A DNA stretch of 32,779 nt from Tissierellia bacterium (GTDB lineage Bacteria; Bacillota; Clostridia; Tissierellales; Tissierellaceae): NCBI GenBank assembly GCA_028708575.1, contig JAQVYQ010000018.1, positions 1 through 32,779 of the forward strand. The letters are read 5' to 3'. Made by a program: the position numbers and the translations under genes. Below the pieces are notes generated by a model that saw nothing but the letters and a program-made list of their open reading frames with translations, did no database searches and was not told the DNA's origin. Shown here piece by piece: positions 28,107-32,779 of this stretch. How positions within the stretch are numbered: position 1 is the first letter of the stretch; every line of letters starts with the position of its first letter.

Positions 28107-28499
28107 TCATCGAACTCGATACCATGTGCCTGTTGTCTTATCTTTTTTCAAAGACAACTTATACCCACTGTCCCCGTGATAGACATATATTTCTGTGTCT
28201 TCTGGACTAAGCCTTAGGGTGTACTCACTTTTGGCGCCTAATGAGCTGTTGAGGCCTCCCCATGCAGAATAGAATTTCAAATAGTGCGGGTATATCCCGC
28301 CGCCTTCATCCTTGTATCCTCTTATGAATCCCATTGATGAACCGACACCTGTATGAAAAGTGATTTCACTGCCATCTTCAGCCACAGTAAAGTCGTCTGT
28401 AATATAGGCGCTTGTTTGTACTGAAAAACCCGTTGCAATCATCCACGATGTAATGACAAACAGTAAGCACACTACCCCAAATAATATCTTCTTTTTCAC
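28107..28499 (-). CDS. Orphan secreted/membrane-anchored protein of unknown function
   Basis: N-terminal hydrophobic segment KKKILFGVVCLLFVITSWMIATGF; GTG start proposed after AGAGGTG RBS (ORF track start 28517). Confidence 0.6.
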   Translation of the reverse strand: MKKKILFGVVCLLFVITSWMIATGFSVQTSAYITDDFTVAEDGSEITFHTGVGSSMGFIRGYKDEGGGIYPHYLKFYSAWGGLNSSLGAKSEYTLRLSPEDTEIYVYHGDSGYKLSLKKDKTTGTWYRVR

Positions 28500-28585
28500 A
28501 TCGACACCTCTAAGCAAATTCTAATTTGTATGTTTCCTATTATCTAAATTATCTTCATCTAGTTACTTTATCATACGAAATGGAA

Positions 28586-28619
28586 AAAGTCATGTATGAG
28601 TTAAATCATACATGACTTT
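28586..28619 (-). terminator. Terminator of the tadA/tRNA-Ser transcript
   Basis: AAAGTCATGTATGA-gttaaa-TCATACATGACTTT perfect stem; T tract on the minus strand. Confidence 0.8.
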
Positions 28620-28626
28620 AATGTGG

Positions 28627-28716
28627 CGGAGAGAGAGGGATTTGAACCCCCGGCACAGCATGAACTGTGCAACGGTTTTCGAGACCGCCACCATCAGCCA
28701 GCTCGGACATCTCTCC
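28627..28716 (-). tRNA. tRNA-Ser(CGA)
   Basis: GGAGAGA/TCTCTCC acceptor, anticodon loop CTCGAAA, long variable arm, GGGTTCAAATCCC; CCA encoded at 28624-28626. Confidence 0.93.
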
Positions 28717-28727
28717 ATATTATTATC

Positions 28728-29186
28728 TTATTTAGAACCTTCTTTATCTTCCCTTAATTGTTTAAAAAAATCTTTTAACAGTTTACTAGATTCTTCTTCT
28801 AAAACACCAATAGTTAAATCAAGTCTGTGATTAAATCTAGGGTGACGTACTAGGTCTTCTACTGAACCGCAACATCCCCTTTTTTCATCTAGAGCTCCAA
28901 TTACAAGTCTTTTAATTCTAGAATTAATTATGGCTCCTGCACACATAGGGCATGGCTCAAGAGTTACATATATTGTACAATCTATCAGTCTCCAGCTATT
29001 TAAATAGCTACTTGCTTGTCTAATAGCGATTATTTCTGCATGACTTGTAGGATCATTTGTTGTTTCAATAAGGTTATGGCCTCTTCCAATTATATTTCCT
29101 TCATGAACTATAATAGCACCTACAGGAACTTCATAGGTGCATACACTTGCTTCTTTTATTGCTTCATTCATATAATATTCATCCAT
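28728..29186 (-). CDS. tadA: tRNA-specific adenosine deaminase
   Basis: HAEIIAIRQA and PCPMCAGAI zinc-deaminase motifs; start trimmed to MDEYYMNEAI because the upstream ORF extension translates the tRNA-Arg gene. Confidence 0.93.
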   Translation of the reverse strand: MDEYYMNEAIKEASVCTYEVPVGAIIVHEGNIIGRGHNLIETTNDPTSHAEIIAIRQASSYLNSWRLIDCTIYVTLEPCPMCAGAIINSRIKRLVIGALDEKRGCCGSVEDLVRHPRFNHRLDLTIGVLEEESSKLLKDFFKQLREDKEGSK

Positions 29187-29206
29187 TATATCACCAAAAT
29201 TTATGG

Positions 29207-29278
29207 CGCACCCGAGAGGAGTCGAACCTCCGCACATGCCTTAGGAGGGCAATGCTCTATCCACTGAGCTACGGGCGC
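29207..29278 (-). tRNA. tRNA-Arg(CCT)
   Basis: GCGCCCG/CGGGTGC acceptor, anticodon loop CTCCTAA, GAGGTTCGACTCCTC T arm; CCA encoded at 29204-29206. Confidence 0.94.
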
Positions 29279-29431
29279 ATTTATAAGAATATTTCAATCA
29301 GATTTTTTGCACAATGCAAAAAACCAGATGAGCGTTTCAACGAGGCGACCTTTTCGCCTCGTTTACACTCTATTATTCTACATGAATTTTTTATAATTGT
29401 CAATTCAATAGGAAATTGTTTTCTATTGAAA

Positions 29432-29487
29432 ACACCCTCAATGTAAACAATCTATCTCAATTAATAGACTGCCCACTTTGAGGGTGT
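29432..29487 (-). terminator. Nested stem-loop after the NSS transporter gene
   Basis: ACACCCTCAA/TTGAGGGTGT with inner TCTAT/ATAGA; followed on the minus strand by tttc. Confidence 0.65.
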
Positions 29488-29513
29488 CATATCAAGAATT
29501 ATACTATTTATTT

Positions 29514-30866
29514 TTAACCAATTCCTCCTAGAAGAACACCTGAAATATAAACTAAAATTGTTACAAATACGAAAACATATTTAGTCATAGGTTCAAACCA
29601 TCCGCCAATTTGTATAGATCGGCCTTTTTGAAGTTCATTTTTAGTATAATTAGTCCCAAATACCCAATAGAACATAATTGCTGCTATTACTGCTCCTATA
29701 GGATTTATATAAATAGAAACAACATCCATCCATTCTCCTACTATACCCTGAATTAGCAAACTAGAAATTAATCCTAAAGCACCTATGGTAAGAGTTGATT
29801 TAGTCCTGGAAAATTTGAATTCATCCTGTAAGGCTGCTATTGAAGTTTCATATAAATTTACAATTGATGTCATTGAAGCAAATGTAACTGCTACAAAGAA
29901 TATTATTGCAACAATTCTACCTCCTGGCATGTTCTTAAACAAATTAGGAAGATGAATAAATAATAAGCCTGGTCCACCTTCAGACAATTGACTACCTGTT
30001 GTTGCCATAGCAGGTATTATTACCAATGCTGCTAATAAAGCAGCTGCTGAATCAAATATGGCAACTATCTTAGCACTATATAATATATCTTCGTCGTCTT
30101 TAAGATATGAACCATAAGTTACTGTACCACTACCTCCAAGGGATAAGGAGAAGAACGCTTGCCCTAATGCATAAATCCACACTATTGGATCTAATAAGCC
30201 TTTAGGGTCAAAAGTAAATATATATCTGTAACCATCTGCAGCACCTGGTAAAGTAGAGATATATATAGCTAAAACTATGAATAATACGAAAAATAGAGGC
30301 ATCATAAATTTATTTAATTTTTCGATACCTTTTGCAACCCCAGCATTCATTATAAAAAAAGATAGCAAAATGGTTATTATAACCCATGTAGTATTACCAA
30401 ATGAGGATGCCATACCCCCAAAGGCTGCTCCGAACTCCTCCATAGAAGTTGGTGTGAATATTGAACCTGTGAAGACTCCTACAGTATATTTTAAAATCCA
30501 ACTTATAACAACAGTATAGCCTATAGCTAATAACAAACTTCCAATTGTAGGGATAAATCCAAATAAACGCCCCATATTTTCACTTTTCCCTTTAGAGCCC
30601 ATGGCTTTTGCAAAGGCTCCAATAGGACCATTTCTAGTGGAACGACCTAGACCCATTTCTCCAATTAATCCAGAATATCCAATCACTACTACGAAGAAAA
30701 TATAAGGTAATATAAATGTTCCACCACCGTAAAGGGATACTCTAGTAGGAAATAGCCAAATATTGCCCATGCCCACAGCTGAACCAACGCAAGCTAAAAT
30801 GAATCCTAATTTATTGTTGAATGTCTCTCTGCCTACAGCATTGATTTGATTATTTTTATTACTCAT
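29514..30866 (-). CDS. Neurotransmitter:sodium symporter family (NSS/SNF) amino acid transporter
   Basis: 450 aa; NNKLGFILACVGSAVGMGNIWLFPTRVSLYGGGTFILPYI signature. Confidence 0.93.
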   Translation of the reverse strand: MSNKNNQINAVGRETFNNKLGFILACVGSAVGMGNIWLFPTRVSLYGGGTFILPYIFFVVVIGYSGLIGEMGLGRSTRNGPIGAFAKAMGSKGKSENMGRLFGFIPTIGSLLLAIGYTVVISWILKYTVGVFTGSIFTPTSMEEFGAAFGGMASSFGNTTWVIITILLSFFIMNAGVAKGIEKLNKFMMPLFFVLFIVLAIYISTLPGAADGYRYIFTFDPKGLLDPIVWIYALGQAFFSLSLGGSGTVTYGSYLKDDEDILYSAKIVAIFDSAAALLAALVIIPAMATTGSQLSEGGPGLLFIHLPNLFKNMPGGRIVAIIFFVAVTFASMTSIVNLYETSIAALQDEFKFSRTKSTLTIGALGLISSLLIQGIVGEWMDVVSIYINPIGAVIAAIMFYWVFGTNYTKNELQKGRSIQIGGWFEPMTKYVFVFVTILVYISGVLLGGIG

Positions 30867-31008
30867 GATTTCACCTCATTTTCATTTTTTAGAGTTACTA
30901 ATTAACACGAATTAGTATTAAAAACTAAAACAACTAAGATGAATTACAACCCTTAAGTAAATAAAATTGAGTCAAAGAATTGAGTTGGAAACATCAAGAT
31001 AATCCACA

Positions 31009-31042
31009 ATTAGCTCTTGTAAAAATTGATACAAGAGCTAAT
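31009..31042 (-). other. Intercistronic hairpin between tryptophanase and transporter genes
   Basis: ATTAGCTCTTGT / ACAAGAGCTAAT perfect 12-bp arms; no U tract on the minus strand. Confidence 0.65.
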
Positions 31043-31058
31043 CATTTAATAGTATACC

Positions 31059-32444
31059 TTATACAATAGGTTCTAGATGTGCTTGGAAATGACGTAAAAT
31101 CATTGGTTGCCAAGCTATTCTGTAGCCTTTAATGCTGTCTGCTCTATCTTTAATTGCTATAAGAGCATCTGCCATAATATCAAAATGTGCTTGTGTATAA
31201 ACTCTCCTTGGAACTGCAAGCCTTGTAAACTCAAATTGAGCCTCCAATTGTTCACCTGTATCAGGATCATTACCCATCATATAAGAACCTATTTCACTAG
31301 TTCGTATTCCAGCTTCTTTGTATAGTTCAATAGCCAGTGCTTGAGCTGGATACTCATAATATGGAATCTGTGGGAACATTGCTTTTGCATCAATAAATAA
31401 TCCATGTCCTCCTACTGGTGCTTGGTATGCTATACCAGCATTGTCTAGTTTTGCTGCTAGATATTCTAGTTGGCCTATTCTATAAGTTAAGAAGTCTTCA
31501 TCTTGACCTTCATATAGTCCAATGGCTAATGCTTCTAAATCTCTACCAGATAAGCCTCCATATGTGGTAAAACCTTCATTTGATATGCAATTTGCTTTTA
31601 CTTTTTGATACAATTCTTGATCATCTTCTTTAATACCTATTAATCCACCCATATTTACAATAGCATCTTTCTTAGCGCTCATTGAAAATGTATCTGCATA
31701 GCTAAACATTTCTCTTGTAATTTCTTTAATACTTGAGTTTTTAAACTCTTCTTCTCTTTGCTTTACAAAATAAGCATTTTCCGAGAACCTAGCAGCATCT
31801 ATATCCAATGGAATACCATATTTCTTACAAACGGCTGAAACATCTCTCATATTTTGAACTGATACAGGTTGACCACCTGCAGAATTGTTAGTTATAGTCA
31901 TTACAACTAATCCTACATTTTCTTTTCCAAGTTCATTAATAGTTGCCTCTAGTTTTTCAACATCCATATTTCCTTTAAAAGGAGCTCTTATAGTAGGGTC
32001 TTTTGCTTCTTCTACTACACAATCTATTGCCCTACCACCAGCTAATTCAACATGAGCTCTTGTTGTATCAAAAAACATATTAGCTATGGCATACTTCCCT
32101 TTAGATATTAATACTGGGAATAATACTTTTTCTGCAGCACGCCCTTGATGTACTGGTTGAATAATTTCATAGCCAAATATATCTTTACCAGCTTCCATAA
32201 GTTTAAAGTAACTCTTTGAACCAGCATAGGATTCATCTCCAACCATTATGCCAGCCCATTGTTCTGAACTCATTGCATTTGTACCACTATCAGTACATAA
32301 ATCAATATACACATCTTCTGATTTTAGGTTGAAAAGATTATATTTAGCATCCTTAATCTTTTCTTCTCTTTCTTCTCTGCTAAGCACCTTAAGTGTTTCT
32401 ACCATTTTAATCCTAAATGGTTCTGCAACATACTTTATTGTCAT
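31059..32444 (-). CDS. tnaA: Tryptophanase (PLP-dependent beta-eliminating lyase)
   Basis: [55 protein letters not shown] carries Ile where tyrosine phenol-lyase has Arg (SMERG). Confidence 0.88.
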   Translation of the reverse strand: MTIKYVAEPFRIKMVETLKVLSREEREEKIKDAKYNLFNLKSEDVYIDLCTDSGTNAMSSEQWAGIMVGDESYAGSKSYFKLMEAGKDIFGYEIIQPVHQGRAAEKVLFPVLISKGKYAIANMFFDTTRAHVELAGGRAIDCVVEEAKDPTIRAPFKGNMDVEKLEATINELGKENVGLVVMTITNNSAGGQPVSVQNMRDVSAVCKKYGIPLDIDAARFSENAYFVKQREEEFKNSSIKEITREMFSYADTFSMSAKKDAIVNMGGLIGIKEDDQELYQKVKANCISNEGFTTYGGLSGRDLEALAIGLYEGQDEDFLTYRIGQLEYLAAKLDNAGIAYQAPVGGHGLFIDAKAMFPQIPYYEYPAQALAIELYKEAGIRTSEIGSYMMGNDPDTGEQLEAQFEFTRLAVPRRVYTQAHFDIMADALIAIKDRADSIKGYRIAWQPMILRHFQAHLEPIV

Positions 32445-32779
32445 TTCTAATTCCCCCTTTATTTACTATGTAATTCCTATCAATAATTAGTATGCAAGGA
32501 TTTTATCAATAATTCATAAATTTTATTATTTTTCAGAATTTTATTGCTATATTATGGAATATAATTTTAATTAGCTAATAATTCTTTATTACATTTCTAT
32601 ATTATTTGAATATATTCTCAATTTACTTTATAGAATATATTAATATTTATGGTTTAGAAAGACTAACTATTAAAAGTCAAGAGGTGAAATAAGAAATATT
32701 TAGGAATAATTTAAATTAAAATACGCATGAAAATATGATCTGTAAGAACAGATCTAAATAATAAATATTTTTTTGTTTT

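Noticed and set aside
28612-28830. 72-aa plus-strand ORF containing RRERDLNPRHSMNCATVFETATISQLGH
   Set aside because: Translation of the antisense of tRNA-Ser and tadA; this type of peptide is a common spurious annotation over tRNA genes.
29016-29446. Plus-strand ORFs of 83 and 99 aa over the tRNA-Arg gene
   Set aside because: Antisense to tRNA-Arg and tadA (GAPERSRTSAHALGGQ-type peptide), a known spurious pattern.
32737-32754. GATCTGT-aaga-ACAGATC hairpin with plus-strand T-rich tail near the right edge
   Set aside because: Looks like a terminator, but no plus-strand gene precedes it and the window ends, so its role cannot be judged.

Overview
The window looks like an AT-rich Firmicutes chromosome, Clostridia/Tissierellales-like by gene content (inference). 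From left to right it holds: the 5' end of a lipoprotein gene. Next is a minus-strand catabolic cluster (type I 3-dehydroquinate dehydratase, Gfo/Idh/MocA dehydrogenase, TctA/TctB/TctC tricarboxylate-type transporter, sugar-phosphate-isomerase-like TIM barrel, TPP enzyme, acylating-type aldehyde dehydrogenase, HMG-CoA-lyase-like enzyme), with a divergent LysR regulator. Then come a glutaredoxin-like protein, glutamate dehydrogenase, recR-ebfC-dnaX, a tRNA-Ser(GGA)/SRP RNA unit, gltS, clpB and a DnaJ-like gene behind a CtsR-type box, feoA-feoB-feoC-like behind a Fur-type palindrome, a nicotinate phosphoribosyltransferase, an orphan secreted protein, tRNA-Ser(CGA), tadA, tRNA-Arg(CCT), an NSS-family transporter and tryptophanase. 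The strongest unexplained signal is an ORF-free region of about 670 bp (about 25686-26357) between the feoC-like gene and the nicotinate phosphoribosyltransferase gene. It has its own -10 box and a strong intrinsic terminator. A 21/22-nt near-perfect long-range closing helix spans 573 nt, with several nested helices and a run of degenerate ~35-nt repeats. I interpret it as a large ornate structured non-coding RNA, of the OLE/ROOL/GOLLD size class or possibly a new family. Secondary signals are a possible new alicyclic-acid degradation pathway in the catabolic cluster, duplicated LysR-type boxes, and a 201-bp palindromic MITE-like element between the dnaJ-like gene and clpB. All calls come from reading the sequence; no database or folding software was run.
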